The position numbers and the translations under genes are program-made. A stretch of DNA of 64,000 nucleotides from Brachypodius melanocephalos. Taxonomy: Eukaryota > Chordata > Aves > Passeriformes > Pycnonotidae. Every line of letters starts with the position of its first letter. The first letter of the stretch is position 1. The stretch is taken from NCBI GenBank assembly GCA_013398615.1, contig VZSR01002415.1, positions 518,379 to 582,378 on the forward strand. The letters are read 5' to 3'. Below the pieces are notes generated by a model that searched no databases, was not told where the DNA came from, and saw only the letters and a list, made by a program, of their open reading frames with translations. Shown one piece after another: positions 23,016 through 34,613 of this stretch.

Positions 23016-25300
23016 TGCCCAGTGGTTCCCCTTAATTCCCAGGGCAGTGCTTTGCAATACAGGTGAGTGCACCAACAGGTATACAGATAGGTATGTCTGT
23101 ACTCCCTGTCTACCTGGGAGGTTTTTTCTCCACAGGGAAGCATGGCTTCATTCCACAGCGTGCCTGGAATGTCACTCATATCATCCAGCTGGCCAGAATC
23201 AGATGGGATCAAGCCCAAGGTGAGCACACAGGGATATGGGGCTGTCCTGTCCCTGCCCTGTAGGAGCTGCTAATTAGAGATGTGCTGACCATTAGGAAGT
23301 TGCTTGCTTTGTTCACTGCAACCAAATAATTTAATTATTAATCTACTGCTTCAATAATTAAGTTAATCCTTTATTTGTTACGTAAGTTAAACCTTTATTT
23401 GTGGCTGGAGACTTCAGAGGTGTCTTGACAGGCACACAAGCCTCTGGTTATTTGGTTGGGACTGTTTTTAGATCCAGGCATAGCCCTGCTAGGGGTCACA
23501 GCCCCCATGAAGGATCACTATTGTTTGCTCTGGTTGAGGGGTCACAGCCTCTGTGAGAGGTCACTTATCCTGGCTCTTGTTTGCTCCAGTTTGGTGATGG
23601 TGGATAAGGATGGTTGTTCAGCACCTGCTACAGGCAGGGTCACCTGAACCACAGAGTGACCCAGCCCAACATCACACACGCTGTCAAATGGAGAAAATCC
23701 TATCCTGAGTTATGGGAAACTTTAAAAGGGAGAAAAATGCCATGGAAAAAACACAAAGGTGAACTCCATGGAAAAGACTAGAGGTTTCTGACAAATCTAT
23801 TTCTTCCCCTGTGCATCTTAAAGGTCTGTTCAGTTGCATTCCATGTGTTCCAAGGCAGTAGGAGCTGGTTTTCCATCTCTCTCAGAGGGGTCTCCCAGAA
23901 GTGCCCTGTGTGGGTTTCCCAGCAGCACCAGCTCCCAAGGGGCATCCGTCACGAGTCTCCCATGGAGGGAGGTGACAGGGCTCCCACAGTCGCTGGCAGG
24001 TGGTGAGTGTTACTTCCTGGCTATTTCCTGGGAAAGTTATTCCTCCTAACTGAGAAGACCCAGGGGGGAGCACTATGGTGCCATCAAGGGCGAGGAGCTG
24101 ATGGCCACAGTGTGCAGCTCTTCCAGAAGGAACTATGCTTCCAACAAAAGTCAAGCAGGAACTGAGGCAGGATGGGAACAGAAATTATCTGTGATACTCC
24201 TGGGAAGGGAAAAACAGGCAACTCCTTCCATTCTCATAGCAAAATGCTCACTCCTGCTTCCCAAAGTAATACTTGAGTGTTGGGAATGGTTTCTGCTCAC
24301 AGTTAAATGCTGATTGCCTGTTGTCTAGAACTTGGAGACTAGTTAATTGAGAAGACAGTCTTAATTAAGCCTACAGTAACACAGCTCCTTTACTGGCTTC
24401 CTTGCATCCTGTATTCGGATGCAGCAAAGACAGCTCCGAAACAGCACCTCTGGAAATCGACAGTGCTCTGGTACCTGAGATAGCTGTGCCCCAATCCAGT
24501 GTGCAACAGCTAAAAAATGCACAGTATAATCATGTGGGAATTGAGTCTGTTTGCTGATGAGAAATTGAGCACTTGCTACTTTTTGTCAAAGGAACACTCA
24601 AGACATCCCTTTTCCATTCTGCTTCCAAGCAAATTCCCTCCTGGAAAGCAATAATCATTACTTGGAAGACTGTAATTTTCTGCAGTATCCTTTTTCTCCC
24701 CTCCGAGCCCCAGCAATGAGTATCACCTGTCCCACTGGCTGCTGAGGGCTGTCCCTGCATGCAGGTTCACCTAAAGGTATGAAGGATTTTTTTCTGAGGC
24801 TGGAAATGGTTCCTGGCAGAAATCATGTGGCTTCACAGGAAATTCTGTAACATTGTGGTGCCTTTGTAAGACCCTAGTTAAACATGAGTGAAATCAGGTT
24901 TTGGGGATAAGGGGAAAGGAGGTTGCATAGGCAGATTCACTCTCACCTGGCAAAAATAGAGATCTGGAAATGAGCTTGGTACCCTTGTCTGGCATGTACG
25001 CATCTGGGAAATGAGCTTAACAGCCCTTTTTCCCCCAGACTTGTGTCCATGTCACCTCACAGCCCTGTTAATACCACCCCAGAAGCCAGAAGATCAGAAA
25101 TTACTATTATCATCCCTGCTTACACCAAGCAGCAAGTGTTAAAGAAGTGGCTACGCTTGACAGTTTCCAGTGGGAAAAGGATTCAGGCTGCATCCACTGG
25201 CCCTCACCTGTAACACTTTACTACAAGGACCTGGGGAGCCCCTCCCTTCAGCTGCCAGCTCTCCTTATCCTCCCCTCATCCCCAACAAAGACAGCAGACC
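23016..25300. other. Intergenic, between the DEAF1 and DRD4 3' ends
   Basis: Both genes end toward this 2.3-kb stretch. I see no gene in it. Two small structures stand out: a tandem 24-base duplication at 23360-23402 (two copies of AAGTTAA-A/T-CCTTTATTTGT) and a perfect 7-base stem TGCATCC/GGATGCA near 24402-24422. Confidence 0.6.
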
Positions 25301-25317
25301 AGAGGCAGAAATAAATC

Positions 25318-25323
25318 TTTAAT
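25318..25323 (-). terminator. DRD4 poly(A) signal ATTAAA
   Basis: On the minus strand ATTAAA occurs about 46 bases after the DRD4 stop, within TTCATTAAAG. It would give a very short 3' untranslated region. The variant signal is common but not proof. Confidence 0.4.
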
Positions 25324-25368
25324 GAACTATACAAAAATTGACCCAGTGGTTCCTCCTGTGTGCAGGGC

Positions 25369-25571
25369 TCAGCAGAAGAGGTGCAAGACTTTGCGGAAGA
25401 AGTTCCTGAACTCGGCGTTGAACACGGTGTAAATGATGGGGTTGAGAGCACTGTTGACATAGCCCAGCCAAGTGACAGTGCTGGTGACTTGAGGGGGAAT
25501 GGAGCAGGACTTGCAGAGAGCCCTGGTAATGTGCACCACAAAAAAAGGTGTCCAGCAGAAGAGGAAAGCAC
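25369..25571 (-). CDS. DRD4: DRD4 exon 4 (TM6-TM7, C-terminus)
   Basis: Residues 298-364 and stop. GAFLFCWTPFFVVHITRALC is TM6 and the start of loop 3; WLGYVNSALNPIIYTVFNAE is TM7 with NPxxY. The last residues, FRKVLHLFC, form the short helix 8 and end in a cysteine like the human receptor. Confidence 0.97.
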
Positions 25572-28500
25572 CTGCCAGGAGGACAATAAAGAGAGAAGGT
25601 GATGTGAATGTTCAAAAGGGCTTAATTTAACAAAGCCTGAGCAAAAAAAAAGACACTGCTCAGGCACTCAGGGAAAAGGCAGCAATTGTGCGGACATGTG
25701 GAGCTGGGCTTATGCCCAGGCAAAAAATTGGGATGTCTTTCCTGTCCTAAACATTGATGAAAAGTATTAAGCTAGTCTCACTTCGGCTTTGAACGTAAGA
25801 TATTGGGAGTCACAGGTTTTCCTTGAAGGGAGGTTGGGTTATAAACACTGCATGTGCTCCTTCCCAAGGGTGGTGGATTTTGGCATGGCTCTGGATTCAC
25901 CCAGGTCCTGCCAGTCTGAGCGCTGTGGTGGGACAAGGTGGCACACTTCCCACCCTCCCCAGCCATCCCTGACAGGCACTCACCGACAACGACTGGCAGC
26001 ACCCGCATGGCCTTGCGCTCCCGCCCGTTGATCTTGGCCCGCTTGCGCCCATGCCCTGGGTGCGGGTACCGGAGGTGTGGGTAGGACACAGTCTGAATCC
26101 CACTGTTCATCCCGCACTCCCCAGGGAGGCCAGCACGGGCGTAGGGGCTGCATTCCAGCAGCCCCAGCCGGGTCTGCTCTCTCTCCATCAAGGTCGGGGG
26201 GTGATACAGCTTCCTGTTGGCTCCGTAGATGCAGCCTCTCAGCTTGGCCTTCCGGGCTTCTTCCCAGCGCTTGAGTCCTTGGAACATGCCACAGTACAGC
26301 ACCAGCATGACAGGGCATGGGATGAAGAAGGAGCAGATGGAGGAATACACGATGTAGTTGTCATCTTCCAGTTGGCACAAGCTGGGGTCCCGGTCTGGGA
26401 CATTGTTGAGGCCGAATATGACTGGGGATGCCACAGCAAAGGCGAATATCCAGGTGGTGGATATAAGGATCAGCTGCCGCAGGTCGATCTGTCGCCGGTT
26501 GTAGTTGAGCGGGATTTGAACAGCGATGAACCTGCCAACACAGCCCCAGGTGAATCAGTCCTGGTGTGGTGGTGGCACCACTGGTAATGTAACTGAGGGG
26601 GCTCAGGGTCCTTGTCACTGTCCTTCTCCCCATTAATTTACTTTACTAGCAGCCAAGACCTGGGCTACCACCAGAACAGCCAAGGGATAGCTCTGGCTCA
26701 TCATGCAAACTTTTAGCTTGGCCACCATGGATGGGACTGTGGTGGTGGAGGACAACACCCTCCTTAGGGGAGGGCAGAATCCTCCCTGCTTGGGACACTG
26801 GCAAGGGCCTGTGGAACCAGCATGCTGCCCAGGCACAGCCAGAGCAGGAAGCCACTCACCGATCCACGCTGATAGCACACAGGTTGAAGATGGAGGCCGT
26901 GCACAGCATCACATCCATGGTCATCAGGGCATCGCACAGCACTGTGCTGAGGGACCACACTCCTCCCTGGAACTGAAAAGATCCCTGGGGTCAGCAGATG
27001 CTGTATCCTTTAAAATGACAAGAATACAGCTATGCCTGGGTGCCTCAGCCATTCATATTTCCTCCAAACAAGCAGCCCAAAGCTGAGTGCTCCTCCCATG
27101 CTATGATGCTCCCAGTGCAGCAGCAGTACATGGCAATCAGCCCCACACAGAGCCCACAGCCTGCTCAAAGCCTGTGGTTCTGGCCTGTCTGGAGAACTGA
27201 GCCCTCAGACCATCACTACAGCCAAGTGAATCTTGCTGGGCAGAGAAATGGACACAGGACATTGCGCTGCCTTGGGTGAGGGCGGGTACCCCCAAACTCC
27301 TCAAACCTCCCAATTCAAGACCCTAAGATCTCCCCAACAAGGCAGTATTGGCTGTAGAGCATCCTGAACTCAGTCCCCAAGCAAGCAAGAGACAGAGCAC
27401 AAAGCTCCTCTTCCACTTCTGTGTCTCAACCACTCCAACCCCCTGTATGCAGAAGATGTTTGAACAGTTTCCCTGTGTTACACAACTGTTCCATCCTGGC
27501 AGGCTAAGCACAAGTCCAGCATCTGAAAACCAGGTCCAGGCAGTGAGTAACAACCTCTGATTCTCTCCCCACGGTCACAGGCACCAAGGCAGAGCAGCAG
27601 GGCCCGGTGTCAGTGTTCTGAACCACCTGGAAGTGTTGACTCTGCCATCCTTGGTGATTTTCAGCTCGGTCATGTCTCAGCCAGCAGCACAGGCTCTGCA
27701 CAGCCCATAGCACAGGACAGGCAGCAGGACAGACAGAAGGACAGCAATGGCTGATGCTGGTATAGCCAGAAACTACTTGCAGCACTTTGTTCCAATCGAG
27801 TGCTTGTCTCACCTAGGTACAAACCCAGCTTGTTCTTTTAACATTAAAGCACTTTTTAGACTGATACATAGGTCACCTCGATCCCACTCCTGTGCCATTA
27901 TTCCCATAAGCATCTTGAGCATAGGCAGAGACCTATCTGTTTGCTCACACCTGCACAGGTATACCAGGAAGCTCAATAGGCTGTCACCACACGGGCAGCA
28001 GGGAATTCTTCCTCTGAGTTTGAGACTGTAAAGAAAATTCCACCATCCTTTGGGTCCCTCTGCAGAGAGAGGTTCAGTTAAAAACCCAGTAAAATGTACA
28101 AATAAGTATGATTTTAGCTTGGAAAAAAAAGTGTTCAGTAGCAATGGCCCCTTGTCATGTCTGAATGAAACACTGTATTTTGATATTGCAAAATACCAAA
28201 CACTATCTGTACTTTCTATATGCTTTTATTAAAATCTATATGATAAATATTACTGTAGTATATCTATTGCTGCATGTAATATATTTAATTTTCTATGTAT
28301 GTTTTCTACAGATAATGTGCATCATATATCTAATTTGTTATATATTTATATCTATAGAAAATATGCTGCATAAAAATCATTTTTATATATATAATCCCAC
28401 GGACTTTTTTTCTCTATAGCAATAGCCAGCCAGTGCTCATGGAGTCTAATGTTGCTGCCCTTTAACGTTGCAGGTTTCAGGAAGCAGGTATGGATTTGTC

Positions 28501-31500
28501 CCTGTACTGGTGCTAAAGAACAGGTTCTGGTTTCATTCATCCCAGCACAGAATGGAGCCACGTGGGGAACACGCTCCATAGAACACCAGGAAGGTGCTGA
28601 ACCCCAGCCCCTGCCAGCAACAGGGCAGGCAGCTCTGCAGGGATTAATATCAGCCAGTAATGATGTCAAGCACAGGATTATGATTAGAGGAGCTGTAAAG
28701 CCAAAGGAGTCTCTGAAGAAACTGTTTTGCTATTTTCGTACAGCATCTCCTTGAGATACCTCCAGGGGAGCTCTGGAGTCAGACCTGAGAGCTTCATCCA
28801 GCCTCTTCTCTAGCACAATGCAGCCACTCCAAAATGAATTTGGACCTGAATCATCAATTACCAAATTTCTGCCAAGCTCACTGGGATCTTGACAGGTTCA
28901 GTTCAGCTTATGAGAGAGAAAATTTGATTTTGGCCTACAGTTTTCCAAACCTATTTGTGATTTGGGAAAACTAATTGATTCTGAAAAGGACAAGGGTTCT
29001 CGGGCTGCAGCACCTTTGGATCATGTGAGATCAAAGTTGGAAAATGCTGTAAACTCTTCCCTTTCCCTACCAACCCCCAAGACTCTGGGTCTGGGGAAAG
29101 TGCTAGGAGAGGACTTCCCATTCTATGGTGTTTGTCACCTGCACACCTCGGCAAAACATGCCAAGGACCCCTCTGATGGGAGAGTAACTTTGATAAGAGG
29201 CTTTGCTGGGCCATGTGATTAAGGAGTACCCAATTCCAGGGGGCTGCAGCAGATTAGCCCATCAAGGTCCACAGTGTAAAGATTTAGGGATCACAAACAG
29301 CTCAAGCTTCCTTTAAGAAGTGCTCCAGAGCAACTGCACCTTCAGCGGCTCTTTGGGTTCTCCACTTTTCCGGAACACAATGGAGAAGTTTTTATTGGAT
29401 GGTGGATGGCAGGATACAGACCTGGCTTATCAAACACCCTTGCAGCTGCCTTCCTAGTCAGCCCATTCTGGTATCTTTATTCCTAAGCACAGCTGATTTG
29501 TAAGGAGAACTCTGCCTTCTAAACCAGCCTGATGCCAGAAGAGATCCTGAGGGCAGGAGCCAGGACAGAGCCAAAGGTTTTAGTCCTATTTCCTCTCATA
29601 CCAGCTCTTGTCTCAGTCCTGCCACATGCAGGGATCAGCAGGAGCCTGAAAGGGAATTAGGAGATACCCAGGTGGACTTTGAACAAGCATCTGCCTCAGT
29701 GTAGCCATGGCTCAAAGATATGGCAGGGAGTGAGAAGGCTGTGACACGAGTTGGAAGAGGAATAGTCCTTGCCAGTGGGCAAAGTCCAGCATCAGAGCCA
29801 AAGAATTGTCCCCAGGTCCACTGAAGCTGACTTGGGGCTTTTTGTCATGAGTTGTGACAACTGTCACAAGTCCCCAGAACACACAATACAGCCTACAAGA
29901 GGTGAGGAGAGGAGAGGAAGAAGAGGGAGTGGGACATAAGACAGAGGTGCCTCATGTCTGCTCTGATGTAGTTTCTTAATTTAAGTCATTGATGTCAAGG
30001 TTTTTCAGAGATCATGAGCAAGCCTGATCATCCGCCTGAGACATTATGAGGGCCAAGAATTCCAAGACACCTCTCCCCAGTTACTGATATCTGAAAAAAA
30101 AAACCCCTAAGCACTGGTTTGTAATTGCTGGCCTGTCTCACCTCCCTGGCACTTTGTGTAGCTCAGACACCAGCCAGGCCCAAAATAACATCTATTTCCA
30201 CTAAAACACTAACATTCCAGGAAAGACTAATCCCAAATCCTGCTGCAAACAAGCTGATATGCATTCACAAAGAGCCAGGGGAAATTTGGAGAGAGTAGAG
30301 GTCTGGCCTCTCATTAGAGGAGCTGCATCACAGGCACACAGAAAATACTGCAAGAAAATAGATGTTTTGATACCAAACCAGTGACACCCTGAAAGCTTTA
30401 GGCAGAATCCATCACTTTCACCGAGATAAGAAGATAACTCATGTGGTTTCTACTGGCTGCTCCATCGTCATGCCTATTGGGAACACTCATCTTCCCTGAC
30501 CTGGAGAAGGAGCCAGGTAAACATGCAAATCTGCTCAAACTGTTTCCTCTTTTCCGTAATCACTTACCCAGGTCTTAGTGGCAAAGATGTTTACATAACC
30601 AACACCCTCAGCTCCTGCCAGCAGCTTCCTGGCTCAGGCCTGTTCCGCTGCTCTGCTGCTCTGCAGGGATTAGCAGAGAGCTGATCACAGGAGCAGCAGG
30701 TACAGGTACAGGTACAGGTGTGCTCCCCAGCACAGTCCATGTGTGGAGTTTGTCCTGGTGCCTGTCCTAATTGCTGGGATGCCTCCACTTAATGAGGACT
30801 GTAGAAACTCCTGCAAGTATCCCAGAGTCTTTGGGACTCCTACCATTATCACAGTCTCTGGGAAAAGGAAGCAGTTATACACAAGGCAAGCCTTTGGAGC
30901 TGCCTCCCAAAGCCACCCAAAACCAAGTGATACCCTGCAGTAATTCCACAGCACCATAGCTCTGCTTCCTCAGGTAACCCCTGTTTCAGTGCTACCAATG
31001 CTCCAGGCACTCTATGGGATCTTCTCCTGGCCTCTCTTCCCATGAAAGCAGAACTCTGCTCCTCAGGAATAACAGTTAATGCCTGGGAGTGCCCCAGGCC
31101 ATCTCCTTCCCCCTTGCTTCCCATCATCCCTACCTTTCTGGCACTGGATTGATTGCTGGAAAGCACTTGACACACTCATCAGAAAGCCAAGGCTCACAGA
31201 AGAGCAGTGCAATGGAAGTTACCATTACCTCTCCCCATCATACTGCTAAGAACTGAGATTCCCAAGCAAGCAGGAAGCTAAGTGCCTTCTGCCCATCAGG
31301 GTAGGCACCTGTGTGGTAATTACAACTGGAAAACACTGGTACATGTCTTTGTTCCATATTTGGATGAGTCCAGTGGAAAGAGAGTGTGTGTCCATAATTG
31401 CTACCAGTGTCTGAACCAACAGAACAACCAGAAATACAAGCCAAGATCAAGGACTCTCCCACTGTGCTCTAGTGACAGCAAAGGATCATCCACATCCCAG

Positions 31501-34337
31501 AGGAAGGAATCCCATCCCCACTGAGGCTTGGAGAAGATCTGTTGTTTGTGAGGATGTCAGATGTCACCTCAAAAGTTAAGTCCCTCCTGCTGTCTTCTAA
31601 AGCCCTGACTTGGAGGAATGTTTCCAAAACTGGAACACAAGACACCACCTCACAAGAAAACAGCACAAGGTGAGCAAGTTTCTGCTGAATGAAAAAATGC
31701 TCAGTTTATTGTTCTGTTCCTGCTAAAAAAGCAAAACCCCAGCTGGTTTTTGGGTTTTCCAATAGGCCTTCAGAGTCCACCTTTACTGTAGTAAGATTTA
31801 AAACAAGAAAACAAAAACCCCACACCAAGAATGAAGGTTGAGGTGAACACTCAGGACTGTCCAGGCCATATTTTCAGTGGCTACCATGTTTGGTACAGAG
31901 TGCAAGCTGAAACCAAGCTAGTTTTAAAGAGCAATCACTACACTCTGCATCTTGCATCCCAACATCTAATTCTGAGTTTTGCCTCCAAGGAAAAAAAAAA
32001 ACAAAGAAAAGAAACCACAAAAAATCTGTCCTCTGGCATGGATTCAGTAGTTACTCTCCATTTTCCTTATCTTATTTCAGAACAAAATGAGCTGGAAATC
32101 CTGCACCAGCATACAGGAGACAATTAAAATGAACATGGGCAGCTGCAGGCTCTGAGTCCACAGAGAAGCATCCAGGCATGGAATGGGAACTGCTGCAACA
32201 CTGGAGCTGGAGTTCCTCTACACATCAGAGCCCCACTGCCTGCTTGGGGGGGCTGTGACTGCTGCACTGTGCTCTCTCTCTCTCTTTCTGTACCTGTTCA
32301 GCTCCATGCATTCCCTCGAGTGCCAGGAGTGGTGCCTGTGCTGTTTTGTGCCTCTGAATGCCTGCCTGGCTGCAGGAGCTGCAGAGGATGGGAGGGAAAG
32401 GCTTCTGTCATATAGCACCTTCATTCCCCATGGTTAATATCCTGGGAGCAGAGACACAGGAGAATTCCCTCACAGAACTGATGTTTATGAGCAGCCATGG
32501 AAGTGAACATACCAAGTGTCACCACAAGCTGGACAGTCCCGGTTTTTAAAGCTCGTACAGGTATGAACACCCATTACCTGAGGATCCAGAACTTGTGGAA
32601 TGTCTATGCTATTCAAGGATGGCCCCACAATAGTCCTGCCCCACTGGAACAATTTTCAGAGGTACCCCAGAATACTTTAACCTGTATTTTATATATTCCA
32701 GCAAATCTCCCACCTGCAGGCAAAAGGAAACCACTCTGGTGTTGATGACTGCCCATAGAGAGACCTGGGGACTAAAGGCATCGAGAGACAACAAAAAGAG
32801 GAAAGAAGAAAAGGGATCCCAATTAGCAAAAAGTAGCTGAGAAGAATGATGAAGAATGTGCCTTTCTAACCAGCAAAATGAGGTAATGAAGGAAAAGCAA
32901 ATCCGCAAAACCCAAGAATACAGTGGAAAAAGAGGAGACCTAATGCTCCAGTTCTTCATTGGTTCTTGTCATGGGTCCCCAGATGAACCTGCCACAATAC
33001 CTGCCTCCAGAGAGGTCACAATGTCCTGCAAAATCCTAGGATGAGGTAGAGACCATTCTAAGCTCTAATCTGCAGCCTGCCTTGCTTAGGGGAGTACAGG
33101 TCTGCACAGTCAGAGCTTGCTGAGCCATGGGGTGCTCTTCCTGGCTTGCCAGAGAAGACAAGAGGGGAGATGCTCTTCCACAGCTGGGAAGAAGATCCAC
33201 ACTACCAGCTACCACCAGGATGGGTAGAAAAGCCTGCTATTTGGCCCAATGGATGCTTTCATCCTCTTGAGCAGGGGAGAGCCACCACCTGGTACTAACA
33301 GGTTCTAAAACATCCCCCTGTAAGCACAAGGGTTTATTCATCCCTGGCAGTAAATGTTACAGAGAGAACCACTCAGCCTCAGGAGTGCCTGTTGTTCTTT
33401 CCCTCAGCTGTCACAGTCTTGGGGGTGAACAAGTTTTAGGGAGTGAAGAGTAACTCTGCCCCATGTCCCTGAGCTGGCTCTCCATGACCACCATCACATG
33501 CTGGGTCAGGCCTGTGCCAATCAACAACCTGCCAACCAAAGCCACCCCGGTGCAGGGTGACCAAATCCCATCCAGCTCCCAGAAAAGACAACTTCTCCTT
33601 CTCAGCCGACACAGAAAGTTGTTTCCTGGCTAAAGATGCTAAAGATCTCCCTTTATCACCAAGATCTGCTCACTTTATGCCAGAGCACAGCACCTGTTTC
33701 TTCCTATCCATTTGGTGACGGCAACCTGGGCAGCGTGCAAGCCAAGGGACTGCCACCCCGCTTCCCTCCACTCAGGGCATCTCCACTCGGCGCGGTTCGG
33801 ACGGGGATCCCGGGAACTCGCACGGAGCGGGCTCCGTTCCCCGCCGCCCGCGGTCCTGCAGCGCTGTGCGATGCCGTGACACTCGCAGGTAAGAGCCGAA
33901 GGCTCTGACCGCCACATCCCGGGGGACAGGGCTGTCCCGGCGGGGGACACTCCCGGGCCGGCGGGGTGGCGGTGGGGAGGAAGCCCGGAGAGCGACTTTG
34001 ACCCTCGGTACTTGGTCTCTTGTCCCCTTGCTGCCTCGTAACCTGCAGGCTCGGCGGGTACACAAGCCCCAGCCCGCCGCCCCCCGCTGTCCCCGGGCTG
34101 TCTCACCTCGGAGTAGACGTAGAGGGGCAGGACGAGGAGGGCGAGCAGCAGGTCGGCCACGGCGAGGCTGACGATGAAGTAGTTGGTGGTGGTCTTGAGC
34201 GCCCGCTCCGTGCAGACGCTGAGACAGACGAGCCCGTTACCGCCGACGATGAGGAGGATGAGGAGGATGCCGAGCACCAGGGCGGCGATGCTGTGGCCGG
34301 GTGCGGCGGGCGGGGGTCCGGCGGTGCCGTTGCCCAT
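25369..34337 (-). CDS. DRD4: DRD4 dopamine D4 receptor (whole gene, 4 exons)
   Basis: A class A, Gi-coupled dopamine receptor of the plasma membrane, expressed in brain and retina. Minus-strand exons in transcript order: 34107-34337, 26860-26972, 25984-26531, 25369-25571; 1095 bases, 364 residues. All junctions are GT-AG with continuous frame. Landmarks: TM1 Asn34; TM2 Asp62 (sodium site); Cys90 (disulfide); TM3 Asp97 that binds the amine; DRF at 114-116, as in human D4; TM5 serines 178, 179 and 182; TM6 CWTPFF with Trp304; TM7 NPIIY at 341-345; final Cys364 as in human. The third intracellular loop (about 203-285) has no 16-residue repeat like the human exon-3 repeat. Start chosen because M-G-N matches other D4 receptors, although the frame stays open 98 codons upstream. 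Confidence 0.96.
25572..25983 (-). other. DRD4 intron 3
   Basis: A 412-base intron that splits a Gly codon in TM6. No repeat or other gene seen. Confidence 0.8.
25984..26531 (-). CDS. DRD4: DRD4 exon 3 (TM4, TM5, third intracellular loop)
   Basis: Residues 115-297. It covers loop 2 (FIAVQIPLNYNRRQ), TM4, extracellular loop 2 with Cys167, TM5 (YIVYSSICSFFIPCPVMLVL) and the whole third intracellular loop, ending RERKAMRVLPVVV. The loop is about 80 residues, rich in Tyr, Pro, His and Arg and without tandem repeats. The antisense strand has a 178-codon open frame that is only a shadow of this exon. Confidence 0.97.
26532..26859 (-). other. DRD4 intron 2
   Basis: A 328-base intron in phase 2, immediately after the Asp of the DRF motif. 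Nothing else recognised. Confidence 0.8.
26860..26972 (-). CDS. DRD4: DRD4 exon 2 (TM3)
   Basis: Residues 78-114 plus two bases. LCDALMTMDVMLCTASIFNL is TM3 with Asp97, the anchor for the dopamine amine. Acceptor CTTTTCAG, donor GTGAGT. Confidence 0.96.
26973..34106 (-). other. DRD4 intron 1
   Basis: A 7.1-kb intron. It includes an AT-rich segment (about 28195-28400), a short run of CAGGTA hexamers (30697-30719) and a short CT run near 32270. No recognisable transposon copy, RNA gene or extra exon. Its right end, from about 33780, lies in the DRD4 CpG island. Confidence 0.65.
30697..30719. repeat. Short CAGGTA hexamer tandem repeat
   Basis: About 3.7 head-to-tail copies of CAGGTA in DRD4 intron 1. 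Possibly length-variable. Confidence 0.7.
34107..34337 (-). CDS. DRD4: DRD4 exon 1 (N-terminus, TM1, TM2)
   Basis: Residues 1-77. A short N-terminus MGNGTAGPPPAAPGH holds one N-glycosylation site (N-G-T), then TM1 and TM2 (NYFIVSLAVADLLLALLVLP). The donor GAG|GTGAGA falls at the conserved S-E position just before the first extracellular loop, on a codon boundary. Confidence 0.96.
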
Positions 34338-34421
34338 GGCCCCGCGGCGCTGCCCCCGCAGCCCCGCGCACGGAGCCGGGCCGGCCGCCGGGAGCTGCCC
34401 GCCGAGCCGCGGGAGGAGCCT

Positions 34422-34450
34422 CCGCCGCCGCCGCCGCCGCCGCCGCCGCC
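34422..34450 (-). repeat. GGC triplet repeat upstream of DRD4 start
   Basis: About 9-10 uninterrupted CCG units on the plus strand (GGC in the DRD4 sense), 85-113 bases upstream of the start codon, in the 5' untranslated region or core promoter. Read in the DRD4 frame it gives a run of about ten arginines. Confidence 0.85.
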
Positions 34451-34571
34451 CCGCCCGGCCCGGCCCCGCGGGGACAACTGGGTCACCAAGAGGCTTAAGG
34501 GGTGGCGGTGGGGGGGGTAGGCTCCCGGTGTCCCGGCTCCCGGTGTCCTGGTGTCCCGAGTGCTGGAGAGA

Positions 34572-34613
34572 TCTTGCTGTGTTCTCACATGGTCTTGCTG
34601 TGTTCTCCCATGG
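34572..34613. repeat. 21-base tandem duplication upstream of DRD4
   Basis: Two adjacent copies of TCTTGCTGTGTTCTCxCATGG differing at one base (A or C), about 235-276 bases upstream of the DRD4 start. Just left of it (about 34518-34558) the phrase CCCGGTGTCC recurs imperfectly. Confidence 0.85.

Larger units (their letters stand above)
33780..34560. promoter_or_regulatory. CpG island over DRD4 exon 1 and promoter
   Basis: High G+C and CpG content across exon 1 and both flanks, with no TATA box at a fitting distance. On the transcribed strand it includes a GGC triplet repeat upstream of the start codon. Confidence 0.75.

Noticed and set aside
24402..24422. Perfect 7-base stem TGCATCC/GGATGCA as a possible small RNA hairpin
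   Set aside because: The stem is far too short for a microRNA precursor and has no extended pairing.
26051..26587. 178-codon plus-strand open frame opposite DRD4 exon 3
   Set aside because: It lies antisense to a strongly conserved receptor exon and matches no known family.
28195..28400. AT-rich block in DRD4 intron 1 as a possible replication origin or matrix attachment region
   Set aside because: Only base composition supports it; no specific motif is visible.
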